Assembly (NCBI RefSeq): GCF_018320785.1
Contig: NC_054877.1
Coordinates: 38,896,151 to 38,960,150, forward strand
Direction of reading: 5' to 3'
Source of the DNA: Cheilinus undulatus
Taxonomy: Eukaryota; Chordata; Actinopteri; Labriformes; Labridae
Length of the DNA stretch: 64,000 nt
Every line of letters starts with the position of its first letter. Within the stretch, counting starts at the first letter, position 1. The translations under genes were made by a program, and so were the position numbers. A model generated the notes under the pieces. The model was not told where the DNA came from. It saw only the letters and a program-made list of their open reading frames with translations, and did not search any database. Shown piece after piece: positions 1 through 11,799 of this stretch.

Positions 1-459
1 ATGTCACGACTCCGCCACGCCCGAAAGTACTGCCCCTCGTCACTGATTGGTCCTGTCACTTTCTAACCGGGCCTAAACGGTTCAGATGGGAGCTTTACAA
101 GATGGATACGCCAGTGAGAAACACAGAAACAGGCATATCCATCTGCTTTGCAAGGTTGAGGTGCTGCTATTTGCTGTTTTAATCCATTAGGGCATTATAA
201 ATGAGGATATATTATCATTTAGTTGCAAATATTTTTACTACTTATAGTGTCGTCTCAGTTTAGTCCTGAAAAAACAGCTATAATTCCTTGTCAAAACGTT
301 TGTTTACAGTATACGTATGGTAGCACTGCCTTGTTTCAAAACTAAGAAGAATAATAGTACAAGCTTCATGCTCTATTGAGGGTCATATTTAATCAAATTT
401 AAAGAATTTTTGTGGGGGCCAACCAAAAATGGCCCGGGGCCATAGTTTGGTCACCCCTG
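1..459. mobile_element. hAT-type miniature element, left part outside window
   Basis: The right end reads GGTCACCCCTG at 449-459, a diverged form of the GGACACCCCTG terminus seen at 40,949. Bases about 155-459 align throughout with 40,625-40,949, sharing for example TTTAGTCCTGAAAAAA and CAAGCTTCATGCTCT. No transposase is encoded. Its left terminal repeat is not in the window. The first 160 bases belong to a different repeat that is shared with pkia intron 2. Confidence 0.75.
41..157. repeat. Interspersed repeat shared with 55,996-56,114
   Basis: Both copies begin CACTGATTGGTC and end GCTTTGCAAGGTT, and both carry an AGCTTT(A/G)CAAGATGGAT block between. The family is not recognised. It may be the outer part of the same hAT-like element family. 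Confidence 0.6.
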
Positions 460-2580
460 TCTTAAAGAGAACAGAAATCTCCAGCAGCATGTAGTTTAGA
501 GAACAACATTATTAGACCAACGTGTTTCAGCTTGTAGCTTTCATCAGGGTCATCCTTGACTATGAACGCCCTGACCCCATCTGTGGGTTTAATATAAACA
601 CATTTTAATAGGATTATAGTGTTAACATGCAGCTTCATTGTGGTATTTTCATCGCTGGAGCCACAAACATTTGTAATGAAAAAGTAAATCTTAAAAATTA
701 AATAAATCCTCCACTCTACCTTCAGAATTTCCTTGTTCAATGTGAGTATAGCCTGTGGACATCTCTGTAGTGTTTGCACAATGATAGCATTGCGCCCATG
801 CATGATTTAAACAGAACATACAGTGAAGGAGGAAAAAATGACCATAGAGGGATTCAGCCCACCGTACAAAGGCTTCCTGCTGCTATTCTCAGCACTGCAA
901 GCATCACCATTACCCCCCCAGTGCACTACAGGCACAGCGGCCTGCTACTGTAGCTCCATGCATAATACATCCACCTGACTTTGATGGGCTTTTCTCAGAA
1001 GAACCCACGTCACTGGAAAAAAAAAAGCTCATGGAGGGCTGTACTGAGGAGGTGAAAGAGCCTTCACACCAGAAACTTCAAACAGCTGAGAGGTTTGGGG
1101 AGCATGATGCAAGGAAGGACACAGGAGGAAAAAATCAAGTGTCAAAAGTGCTTGAAATATCAGCTTTTTCAGCAGTTTCTGCACCACTGACATGTTGGAG
1201 AAAAATAAAATGGATGATTTTTATGTCGACGTAAAATTGAAAGGCCAAGCTATTTCTTTATCTCCAAATCATCCTTCTACTGTTCCTGTTATTTTTATCT
1301 GATTTCTAATGCTTCTTTGGGCTGACAGCGCCGGCACGTTATGCAATTCTGGGTCACATCAATCTTAATCATCTTACATCAAAGGATGGGCTGTAGTGGA
1401 TGATGTCAAAGTAACCTCTGAGACCGTGAGCAAAGGCAGCATTCACCTATTTCTTCTGCTGCAAGAGCAATGATTTTCATCCGTTTTCATTCTTACTCAC
1501 AGGTCAAAGTTTCATCCAAACACAAGATAACATGACTGAAAAGATTCTTTTCTCTGTTTGCCAGCTTTGACTTGGCTCTTTTTTGGCTCCTTTTCATCCC
1601 TATCTGCAGTGGAACAGGACGTGCCGCTCCTCTCTGAAACATTTCTTGCAGTTTGTGCTAAACAGTGTGGAGCTACAGATGGGTTTTTTATCATCACAAA
1701 GCGACGACACAAAGCTGCGACCAGCGCTCTCCTCCCGTCAGAGCATCTGTTTAGCTCTGCGAGATAAAACAGAAACAGACTTATTCAGCGTCTCACTATT
1801 AAAAGGAGCTTGCTGCACTGGGCCGCTCTGAAGCCGTTCCCCTGACACATGCGCGTTTAAAAATTTTGGGCGCAATTTCTCCTTAGCGAATGAAAAACTG
1901 ATGCCAGCTCTGCCCCCGAGTGTCTGTGGTGTTGCTGCTTTCTCTGTCTTCCTCTTTCTCTCTTTCAGGGCTATAAATAGTGGAGAGTGCTGCTGTCTCT
2001 CATATTTCATGTGTCACTGGCTCTCACAGTGAAGAATGCTCACTGCGTACATACAGAAAGCCTCTCCTTGCCTCCTGCTGCACTTGTTTCCAATTCCTCA
2101 CTCGCTTCTCTGCTGTCTAATAATCTCTCCTCTCTCTCTGACTCAAAAATCAAGACTGGAACCACGACTCTCAAGAGATAGAGGACCATATTTCCAAATG
2201 TAAACCAATTAAAGTAGAAAAGAAAGAGTAATGGCTGTTCAACTGCATCAATCTCTGTACAAGACGTGAAAATCAATAATTACAGTGACCTCATCTCGCC
2301 CTCTTTAATTTGCTTAGAAAAACTCGGCTCATAAATGATACTTAAATATAGTGCAGCTCTGACATGAAGCTTCATTCTGCAAACACAGCTGCAGAAGAGC
2401 AAACATGCCTAAACGCTGTTTACCCACCTGTGAGATTACCTGGTCATTTACTAGCACCTCTTCTTTTTTGCCGTACACCGTGTTCCAAATTATCATATAT
2501 GTGCAATATTATGCACAACAGAGTTTCAAAACATTTTAAAGGTTGTCAAGAACTGAAAATCGTCATTTGTTGAATTTGCA
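460..2580. other. No gene recognised; TATA-like motif at 1,971
   Basis: Several frames of 60-110 codons overlap on both strands and resemble nothing known. A CTATAAATAG box stands at 1,971-1,980, followed by a pyrimidine-rich stretch, but no exon or frame follows that would support a promoter. Confidence 0.5.
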
Positions 2581-2639
2581 GCATTAGGAGGTCCTATTTA
2601 CTGAAGCTTTTTCAATCAAAAACATCTTAACAGGCAAAG

Positions 2640-3107
2640 TTACATGTTTACATAGGACCCCTTCTTTGATATCATCTTCACAATTCTTGCATCCATGTGA
2701 GTTTTTGGAGAGTTTCTGCTTGAATTTCTTTGCAGAGATGTCAGAATAGCCTCCCAGAGCTGCTGTTTTGATGTGAACTGCCTGGGGAGGAAGGGGGGCC
2801 ACACCAAGAGTTTCTCTCCTTTTATGCCCATAGCAGCCAATGACACAGAGGTATTCTTTGCAGCACGAGATGGTGCATTGTTATGCAAGGTAATTTTGCT
2901 ACAGAAGGCATGGTTCTTCTCTTTGTACCATGGAAGAAAGGGGTCAGTCAGAAACTCTATATACTTTGCCGAGGTCATTTTCACACCTTCAGGGACCCTA
3001 AAGGGGCCTACCTGCTCTCTACCCATGCTTCGGCCCAAAACATAACCTCGCCACCTCCTTGCTGACGTCACAGCCTTGTTGGGACATGGTGGCCATCTAC
3101 CAACCAT
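2640..3107 (-). pseudogene. mariner-type transposase remnant, internally deleted but still open
   Basis: An open frame of 155 codons on the minus strand shows the C-terminal half of a Tc1/mariner-superfamily transposase. Recognisable blocks are GVKMTSAKYIEFLTDPFLPWYK, then NNAPSRA (where the family has DNAPSHA), WPPFLP, QLWEAI and MDARIVKMISKKGSYVNM at the C-terminus. The second catalytic Asp is replaced by Asn (NNAPS). The block that normally follows WPPxSP, DLNPIEN-LW with the third acidic residue, is missing: WPPFLPRQF runs straight into the later part. The deletion kept the frame. The protein cannot be an active transposase. Long survival of the frame may be chance. Confidence 0.75.
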
Positions 3108-3509
3108 CCACTACTCCATCCATCTGGACCAGCCAGGGTTGCACGGCACTCATCAGTAAGCAAGACTGAAAATTAGTCTTCGTGTATTTCTGTTTCTGCT
3201 TGTGGAAGGGATTTTATTGAAAATCTGTACATATGTACAACCTTTTCATAGCACCAGTTTCAAACCAGTACACCCAAGAAGACTTCTGCAAGGTATCGAG
3301 GACAGTTAGAGCAAAGATGTGTGAAAATACATACAGCCGGACATGCTGCCAATTACAGTAGTAAAATGTGCCAATCAGTCAGTGACCTCTCCTGCTAAAT
3401 GAAAGTAGAAACTGAACAATTTCATAGCACTAAAGCAGAATGTTACAAACTAGAGCTGGATTCATGGCAGATGGTATGTAAGACATGATGCAGTAACCAC
3501 ATCCAGGTT

Positions 3510-4583
3510 GCACTAACTCTAAAAAAAATTGTAAGACCGCCCAGTATGAACATAAATGATCATTTAGGGTGAAGTTTGTTAATGCACTCACATTCAAGGT
3601 GGAATATCAGCTAGGGCTGACATGTTGCCATTTAACTAATCGGGTTAATCAGAAACAGGTCAGTGACTTGAATTTGTATAAAAAGAGCATTTTAGAGCAG
3701 CAGCAGAGTCTTTCAGAAGTAAAGATGGGCAGAGGTTCAGCAATCTGTGAAAAACTACATCTAAAAATTGTGCAACAATTTCAGAAAAATGTTCCTCAGT
3801 GTGAAACTGAAATTTTTGAATATCCCACCATCTACAGTCCATAATATTTCAGCTATATCTATGTCAGCTTCAGAGACTCCAGAGATATTTCTGTGTGCAA
3901 GGGACAAGGCACAAGGTCAACATTGGATGCTCATGAAACTGGCAGCAACACTGCAGTAAAAGCAGTCATGATTCTGTACTGAATCACTGCATGGGCTCAG
4001 GAACACTTCCAAAAATCATTGTCTGTCAACACAGGTCGCCGTACCATCCACAAATGCAAGTTAAAGCTGTATCATGCAAAGAAGAAGCCATTTAAGTGAA
4101 TGCAATCCAGAAATGCTGCCATCTTCTTTTATTTTAAATGGACTGAGGCAAAATGGAAAACTGTTCTGTGGTCAGACAAATCAAAACTTGAATTCTTTTT
4201 TGGAACCAAGGGCGCTGTGTTCTGTAGACTAAAGAGGAGAAGCATAATCAAGTGTGTCATCAGCACATAGTTCAGAAGTCTGGATCTCTGAAGGTTTGGG
4301 TCTGCATTAGTGCCTATGGACTGATCAGGTTACATATCTGGAAGAAGAGGGGATGCTTCACAATGGTAAACATGGCCCTGTCCCTACTTTTTTGAGATAA
4401 GTTGCTGCCATCAAATTCAAGATGGGTTAATGTTTATCATGAAATGGTAAAATGTCTTACATCTGATATGTTGTTTCTGTTTAATTGTGAATAAAATATG
4501 GGCTTGTGAGATTTGTAAATCATTGCATTCTGTTTGTATTTACAATTTAGACAGTGTCCCAACTTTTTTGGAACTAGAGTTGC
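3510..4583 (+). mobile_element. Tc1-like element, family A copy 1, internally deleted
   Basis: The right end, GTCCCAACTTTTTTGGAAC followed by TAGAGTTG, is the terminus typical of a very common fish Tc1 family, and it recurs at 16,907-16,936. A degenerate inverted version is at about 3,510-3,540. The body aligns with 15,660-16,936 over most of its length. At about 4,344 the alignment jumps from TACATCTGGAA to GAAGAGGGGATGC, so some 350 bases encoding the transposase C-terminus are missing. Frames are broken by many stops. Confidence 0.8.
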
Positions 4584-7500
4584 ACATAAATGTCAAGATT
4601 TGAACTCAAAATGATCAATTACACTACTAAACATATGAGTTGTCAGCTTTAAAGTGGTCTAAGTGTTTAGTAATATTTAAATGTCTGTAAATCCTCATTT
4701 CTAGTGTAAACAGTGACTCGTGAGTCCGACACATGCGTGCATAAACGAATAAAAAGCTCTCTGCATATACACCACATCCAGCTTATCATGCCTGATCGAT
4801 GGCTTCCATTAATTAAGCAGAGAGCGAGTTAACTGATGACACGGACTTATTTCACAGCAACAAATCAATGTGATTCATTAATTTAGCCCGAAGGCCCAGA
4901 TAAGTAGGGACACGCTGTTTCACTACAGCAGCTGAGCAGAGTGCAAATAAGGAATTTCCCAGCCCTGAACTGAAATACTGGAGCACATGGAGAGCAGTAT
5001 GTTAGCCAGCTGAGCGAAAATCTCCAAAGGATTTGACCCTTAGCCAATAAACTGCAAAGTCTCTTCATCTCTTAGTCAGACACAATGCTTAGTCATCAGC
5101 GAGACGCTCAGCTCTCCCTGACAAATCCTTATTAGTCAAAGTTAAAAGGTCTGAGAGAAAATATTTCCTTTGAGCTATGTTCAGAAGCTCGAGCTGCGTT
5201 CCAGGCCCGTCTTTAAGGAGGCAGTGTGTGATATTTAAAAGCCGCGGCTGCCAAGTAATGGAGTCATTTTCTCCTGACTGAGTCTGGTGATAAAATATGG
5301 AAAAAAAAGTTTCTGACTGTGAGAGAGAGAGAGAGAGTCCGATAGCTGATTCACGCCAGCTATAAAAAGCTTCTTTCATTTCATTTCATTTCCATCTTGT
5401 TCTGTTTCCCAAGTGTAAAAGTCCTTTTTTCCTTCTGACATCAAAGCTGATTAAAATACTTCAATCTTTTTTAAATCCCTGATGAACTGACATTAAAAAA
5501 TAAACTTTGACAAGTTCAGTCTGTTTTCTAATGAGTTTCTGAATGTTCTAAAACTTAGCGTTATATATAATCATCATATGTGGAGGCAAGAAGACAAAAA
5601 TCACTGATTGAAAAACATGAACCAGAGTTTGAGTGAACTGAATATGCAAATACACAGAATAGTGAACAAGTGTTCTTCTATTGATTGGTCTATGAAAGCA
5701 CCTGAACCAATCAAAATCCAGAACACTACAATCTTGACCCTAATTTCACAGGCTATGACTGTACACTTGATAATAATCATTTGCCTTTTTATTTTTCATG
5801 TATATCTCATTACCTTCCCAGGTAATTAGTTCTGTTAATATTTTTACGTCTTACCACTATAATTGGCGGCGTGTCTAGTCATCTATTCGTATGTCTGTGT
5901 TGATTTGCATGCCACATCATTGCTCCAATTGTCCTTGATAACTCTCAGAAGACTTCTCAAGTTTACTGGTTCTAAACTGGTGCCATAACAAAATCATAAA
6001 TATGTACAGAGTTTCAATAAAATCCCAAATTTTTACACCTTTCACTTCAGTTCAGTTTGCCTCTTCCCATTCCAGTCCCCCTACGTCACTTCCCCTGTCT
6101 AACACATAACTCCACCACAATGCCAAAGATGACACGCTTATTAAAGCAGGAAATATTGCGTAACAGCATGAAATAGAGGTGGAACCATGGGAAAAACAGC
6201 CAGTTATTAACATAATGTCACCTTTTCTCACTAAAAATCTAGCATAAAGTTCCCTCCTTTTTTGTATTTCTTTCATTTTCAGCTGTTAAAACACTCTTAA
6301 CATGCAGGAAAATGTAAATAATTGCCACATATCAAAAGTTCTAAGTATTGTGAAAAATGGGGAAAAGCACTAACTCAGGACATTTTCTGGGCTTTTTATA
6401 GTTAAAATAATCAAAAGAGTCCAGTAACTCAGGAGTTAAAGGGTTAAGGGGGGCCCTGTGTAACGTTTCTGGGGGGCCCCTAAATCCCTAGCTACGCCCC
6501 TGGGTGGAACCACCTTCTAAATGGCATCAAAGTCAGCTGTTGGTAATTAACAGTAAATACACTGAAACATTTGTGTTAACTTTAATTTATGACCATTCAA
6601 TTTAGAAAACACCAAACCAAGTAATTTACTGTAACTGTGTTACTTTACCAAATATTTTATCATAAATGTTACCCACATATCGAATATAAATGACAACTTT
6701 TGGAGAGGTTTTGTAAAACATCACTAAAAAAATTCCAGCATGGACTGCAGATTTTTGTACTTTGACTAAATTCTCATTTTTTTTATTTGTTATTGAAAAC
6801 ATTCAAACTTCAAATTAGCCATTTGGTTTCCAGATTTCCCATTTAGAGTCTCTGAACTGCATTTTTGAAACCCACCTGGACATTTTAACACAAAAACATT
6901 GCTAAACAGTCATTTTTGGTTTGTTTTACATCAAATTTGAACTTGAAAATGTACAAGCATGTGGACATAGCTCCATTATGTTTTAAAGCTAAATGATCAC
7001 AATCCAAAAATAATTTACAATTAGAATATATCTATCTTTATAGGGAATAATTTAATTGTCATTTTATTGTAGCTGAATAAGCCACAGAGAAGGAAATTAT
7101 AATGTCCTTTTTGATTTGAACGGTTTGTTTGTCATTACCTGATCCATTCAGCCCTTCACTAATTGCTGCTGCTGTTTGATAAATCAACAAATCTCATGAA
7201 AAGTGTCCATTGTTGGCTCGCTCATGACATCATAGGGGCTACTGTGGTGATGAAATGTAAATATATGAGTAGGTTAATGGGCATGAACATTAAAACAAGT
7301 CACCTTTTATGTCTCAGACAGATGTGACTATAAAACACAGTGACCCCTCACAGGCTAAGTGATCATGTTATATGTAGGCGTCTCTCGTACTGTAGCTCTG
7401 AGAGGCTAAAAGCTACTGAGCACTCAGGGCTAGATTTACATTAACATTTGAACCACTGGCTGTATATCAGTATGGACATCGTGTCTCAGTGCCCTATAAA

Positions 7501-8050
7501 AGTGAAGCCAGAATACCCCAATGATGGGTTCTGATTGGGGAGGAAATGGTAATGACCCTGGGTTGATATTTTGAATTATTCCTGTGCTGTCTGCAGCTCT
7601 GTCTCCTCCCCTGCAGAGTGTGTAGGTGTAAGTGTGTCAGTGGGCATGTTTAAGGGAATCAGGTGGAGAAGGATGCTGCAGCTGGTTGGAGGAAGCAAAT
7701 CAAAGTTGCTAAATCCGCACTGGCTGCTGAAACCTGTTCTTCCTTTCACATCCACCTTTGAATGAAGCTATATCATTGGCACCTTTTGTCCTTGAGTAGG
7801 CCTGTATATTATTACCGTCTTTGGAATTGTATGATTTTTTTGGTGTAGAATTCAATCAGGGGTTTTATGATTGAAGACTGATTTTATATTAAATCTTTGT
7901 TCTCAATCAAAACTACAACACAATGTGACAAGTACAAGTCAGCTCTGCCAAGCTCTGCCCATCAACACCTTTTACTTCATGCTATGAACTGAGGACTGGT
8001 CAATAAAAACCACATGTCACAAAAGTGCACTTCCACATTCAAGCTTTAAG
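4584..8050. other. No gene recognised; small repeats only
   Basis: A (GA)n run is at 5,321-5,337. A hAT-like end, CTAGCTACGCCCCTG, lies at 6,488-6,502, preceded by a GGGGGCCC-rich stretch. The part at 4,730-5,280 is free of recognised repeats and has balanced composition, with a homeodomain-type TTAATTAA core at 4,809-4,816, but nothing marks a gene. Confidence 0.5.
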
Positions 8051-8054
8051 TGGT

Positions 8055-9400
8055 ACCAGAAGTGTTGCTGCTCAGAAGAGCTCATTTAAAATAGAGTGAG
8101 GCAAAATGGAAAACTGTTATGTGGTCAGATGATTGAAAATTCCTTTTGGAAACAACAGACACTGTGTCCTGTGGACTACAGAAGAGCTGGACCATCCAGC
8201 TTGTCATCAGCGCACAGTTCAAAAGCCTGCGTCTCTGATGGTAGGGGTTGTATTAGTGCCTCTGGCGTGGGCAGCTTACACGTCTAGGTACAGTAACGTT
8301 TTGAAGCCACATATGCACCCGTCCAAACAATGTCTCCTTCAGGGAAGGCCTTGCATGTTTCAGCAAGAAAATGCTAAACCTCATACTGCATTCATCATAA
8401 CCAAGGTTATTATAGATAACTAAAACTACAACTCAAAAATAATTTTAGTTAACTGAAACTAAATAAAAACTAAGGTTTACCAAAAAAGAAAATTAACTAA
8501 AACAGTATGATGCACCTAAAAAATGAACTAAAATAACATAAAAATAGAGGCTAAATATCCTTAGTTTAGTCTTTGACACAACCATACTGATTGGCACCTC
8601 CACCCAGGTCTGGAAAGTGTAAAATGGCCTGATTTGATTGGTTAAGACTTCACACAGTGGTAGTTTTATGTCTGGAGTTGTAGTCAAACATCATCTTACA
8701 TTTAATAAAATAAAATGATAAGTGAAGAGTAAACTGATTGAATATGTTTTTAAAAAATGTATGATGTTCACTCAGCCCTGACACATATCCACAAAAAACT
8801 AAAGCTGATAAAAACTAAACTAAAATGAAGCATTTTTGCAAAATAAAAACTAAACTAAACTAACAAACTAGTAGTAAAAACGAATGAAAACTAAAGTAAA
8901 ATTGAACACAGAAAGTGAAAACGAAATAAAAATAAAAACAAATGAAAATTCCTAAACTATTACAACCTTGATCACAACAGCATGGCTTCACAAGAGCCCA
9001 GTTGCTGAACTTGTTTGCCTGTACCAAGAGAAAACAGTTGGTGAGTCATAAAACGAAAAATCAAATACCCAGGACTGCTGAGGTACATCAGACAAGGATG
9101 GGACAACATTCCTCTCCCAAAGCTCCAGCAGCTGGTCACCTTACTTCAGAGACTTTTACAAACTGTTGTTTAAAGAAGAGGATGCAACAGTACAGTAAAC
9201 ACTGCCCTGTCCTTACTTTTTTGACATGTGCTGCAGCCATCAAATTCAAAATCTCCTAATATTTTATAGGAAATGGTCAAACGTAAACAACTGATATGTT
9301 GTTTATGTTCTACTGTGAATAAAATATTGGGTTTATGAGATTTGCATCATTGCGTTCTGCTTTTCACAGCAACCCATTTTTTTTTTAAATTGGGGTTGTA
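8055..9400 (+). mobile_element. Tc1-like element, family A copy 2, split by a hAT element
   Basis: The body aligns with copies at 3,510-4,583 and 15,660-16,936, starting at CTCATTTAAAATAGAGTGAGGCA and ending AATTGGGGTTGTA at 9,400. It has lost the 5' third. The transposase remnant is visible as GGxxCISASGVGSLH and GRPCMFQQENAKPHTAF (family: QQDNAxPHTA, so the second catalytic Asp is now Glu). The copy is interrupted at 8,401/8,971 by another element. Confidence 0.8.
8402..8970. mobile_element. hAT-type miniature element nested in the Tc1 copy
   Basis: Inverted ends are CAAGGTTATTATAG at 8,402 and CTATTACAACCTTG ending at 8,970. The flanking 8-mers ATCATAAC (8,394-8,401) and ATCACAAC (8,971-8,978) match in 7 of 8 positions, the duplication length made by hAT transposases. 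Removing the element restores the Tc1 sequence seen in copy 3 (CATCACAGCAGCATGG). The interior is a degenerate AAAACTAAA-rich run with no coding capacity. Confidence 0.85.
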
Positions 9401-11790
9401 TTATTTCAAAGAAAATCTTAGCCAGAGTACACTTTATCTTCAAATGCACTCACACTTGGTATCACTCTCTGCTTCTCTCTCCTTCAGATCATGACATACC
9501 TCTGCCTCCCTGTCACATCCCTGCTCTGTGCCTCGCCTCTACTGCCCCAGAGTGAATCTGCCTACTTGACTGCCCACTGTATCAGATTATCAGTCCACCT
9601 CACTGTCCCTTCACTCATTACCCTCATCACAGCTGTCTTCCTTGTTTTTATTGAGTGTAATGTGACTCCTGTTCCCACCGTTCCCATCGGTGCAGATCTC
9701 TGACGTGTCACTCTGAGTTGCATATATTCCCGTATGGCTGTTAACACTGAGGTTGAATTGGAAAACTGTATGCAATTAGGACAACATAAAAAAGTGGCTC
9801 TCTGATTTTAAAATGATGAATAAAGAACAAATTTTAAGTGCCTTTTGCTGTCCAAACTGTCATAAAAAATCAGATCTGAGTCATCTTGCCTGCAGCGTAA
9901 TCGTAGCCTACCTGGAAGACGTTCAGATGTTTTACTGCAAAAGCAGAAATGTTGACCTCCTGGTCACTGGGAGAATAACCACAGTCATGGGATTCATCCA
10001 GTGTTGGCAGCTATTTTCAAAAGAACAAAGCCTGAAGTCAAGCTTGAAGTCAAGCTAAATTTAACGGAGGCTGAAAAGCTTTATCATCCTTCCAATCTCT
10101 TTATCATCTAACCCACTAAATCTACTATGCCTCTGGCTGCTGTGCGCTGTCAGAGCAGGCAGACAGCACCGTGAGAGATATCAATGATGCTTTTCAAGAA
10201 GGAGGGCATGGGTAGGTCAAAAGGTCACTGTAGTCAGTGGCAGCTGGTGTCATATTCTCCAGGGGGGCAGATTCTCACGGATGGACCATCACTGTCTTAT
10301 AGTGGATGGTCATGTGACCTTAGATGGTTTGCTTCTTCATGGAAAATTTTAGTTTTAGCTTGATGCTAGCACATCATTGAAGCTCCCATTACCATGCTAG
10401 AATAATTAGCATTGCCTTTACAATTATTTTAACTTGAGAAGTGATCAACTTTACTCAAAGTGAAGCAAAATAAATTGTTTCTTTTGTTATTTTCTTGGCA
10501 TCTGTATCGTCTTCAACTCTACAGTTGTGTCTCTGGTTAACCCTCCTGTTGTATTCGGGTCAATTTGACCCGGGAGGAAAAAAGGTGAGTAGTAAATGGG
10601 AAGATGATACGAGAGTTAAGTTAGTGGGTCCACCAAAACTTGTGTTGGTTTCCTAGAGAATAATTTTCTAATATCTATATCTATAAGAAAGGGGAGTTTG
10701 GCCGCATTTTCACCACATGTCCCTAGCTATAGAATGATATTGTATCTTTTTTTTTAAGTCACTTAAGTAGTCTTAAAAGTCACTTTGGCTGGTGGTGAGA
10801 GCACTGTCTCACTTGTTGTCTCTCCGTTGTTGGATTTTTATTGTTTTAGTGAGGGTTACAGTTGAGTTCATCAGTGCTGTTCATCAATTGGACAACTAAC
10901 ATTACAACTCAATCTTCATTTGAGTTTAAATGTGGTCATTTATGGAGCGCTGATTAGTTATTTAATTTGTTGATGGTATTTGGCTGTTGTAAACTGCTAA
11001 ATTATGGTAGCAGCTTTTGTGCTAGTGGGCTAACTAAGAGTTAACGGTGTTAATGTGAAACAAAGTGCTACTGTTGATGTGTTAAACAGAGACGTTTATT
11101 GTGCAACTGGCTGCATATGTGTAAGAAAAAGCTCACAACATTCATTATGTTTGTTTAGATGACTTGTCAGGTAGTTGTTGTAACTGGACAGAATTCTTGA
11201 AGACTTGTTTCCAGTGCATGTACACACCAGGACACACCATACAACTGATTCAAAAAGAGTTTTTTTTTTTTTTTCTATTAGGCAGAAGTCATATGTTAGA
11301 CAGGCTCTGGTCTGTTTTCATGGTCGAACATGGTCAAAAATGATGACTAACACCAAAAGAAGTAGTGAAAAATAAATCTGTATTGGAAACAGCTAAATTA
11401 TTATTAAAAACATCCGTATTGGCCCTGCTTTTGACAATCCATGCATTTCTAAAAGAAACCCATATGGTACCAACTGAATATAGGAGCTGAAAGCCTGGGT
11501 CATATTAGTGAACCAACAAATCCAGAACTCCAGAAACAGTTGAAATTCCTTTTACAACAGGCTGTGGAAATGTATGCAAGATCAGAGATGACATTACCAA
11601 ACTGTGCCAAAATTTACCAAACCAATCTGGGACTCCTGGTGGAAACACACCATAGACATTCACCATCTGGGTGATAAATATGTCTTTAATTTCAGATTTT
11701 CCATCAAAAAATGAGATATTTAAACTGAACAAACTCAAACATTCAACAGCAAGTTAAACTAGCTAAAAGTAATGAAAGAGGATGTAAATG
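9401..11790. other. No gene recognised; TTAA-type element end at 10,537
   Basis: TTAACCCTCCTGTTGTATTC at 10,537-10,556 overlaps a perfect inverted repeat, CGGGTCAA-T-TTGACCCG, at 10,556-10,572. That combination is typical of the ends of TTAA-targeting fish elements. The partner end was not found. A T-run is at about 11,262-11,275. Frames at 9.5-10.06 kb show no family signature. Confidence 0.45.
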
Positions 11791-11799
11791 AAACATGCA

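Noticed and set aside
1971..1980. CTATAAATAG as a promoter for a gene at 2 kb
   Set aside because: No exon, donor or conserved frame follows; a lone TATA match in AT-rich DNA is weak evidence.
3063..3070. Full cAMP response element TGACGTCA
   Set aside because: It lies within a decayed transposase sequence 50 kb from pkia, so a link to cAMP signalling is not supported.
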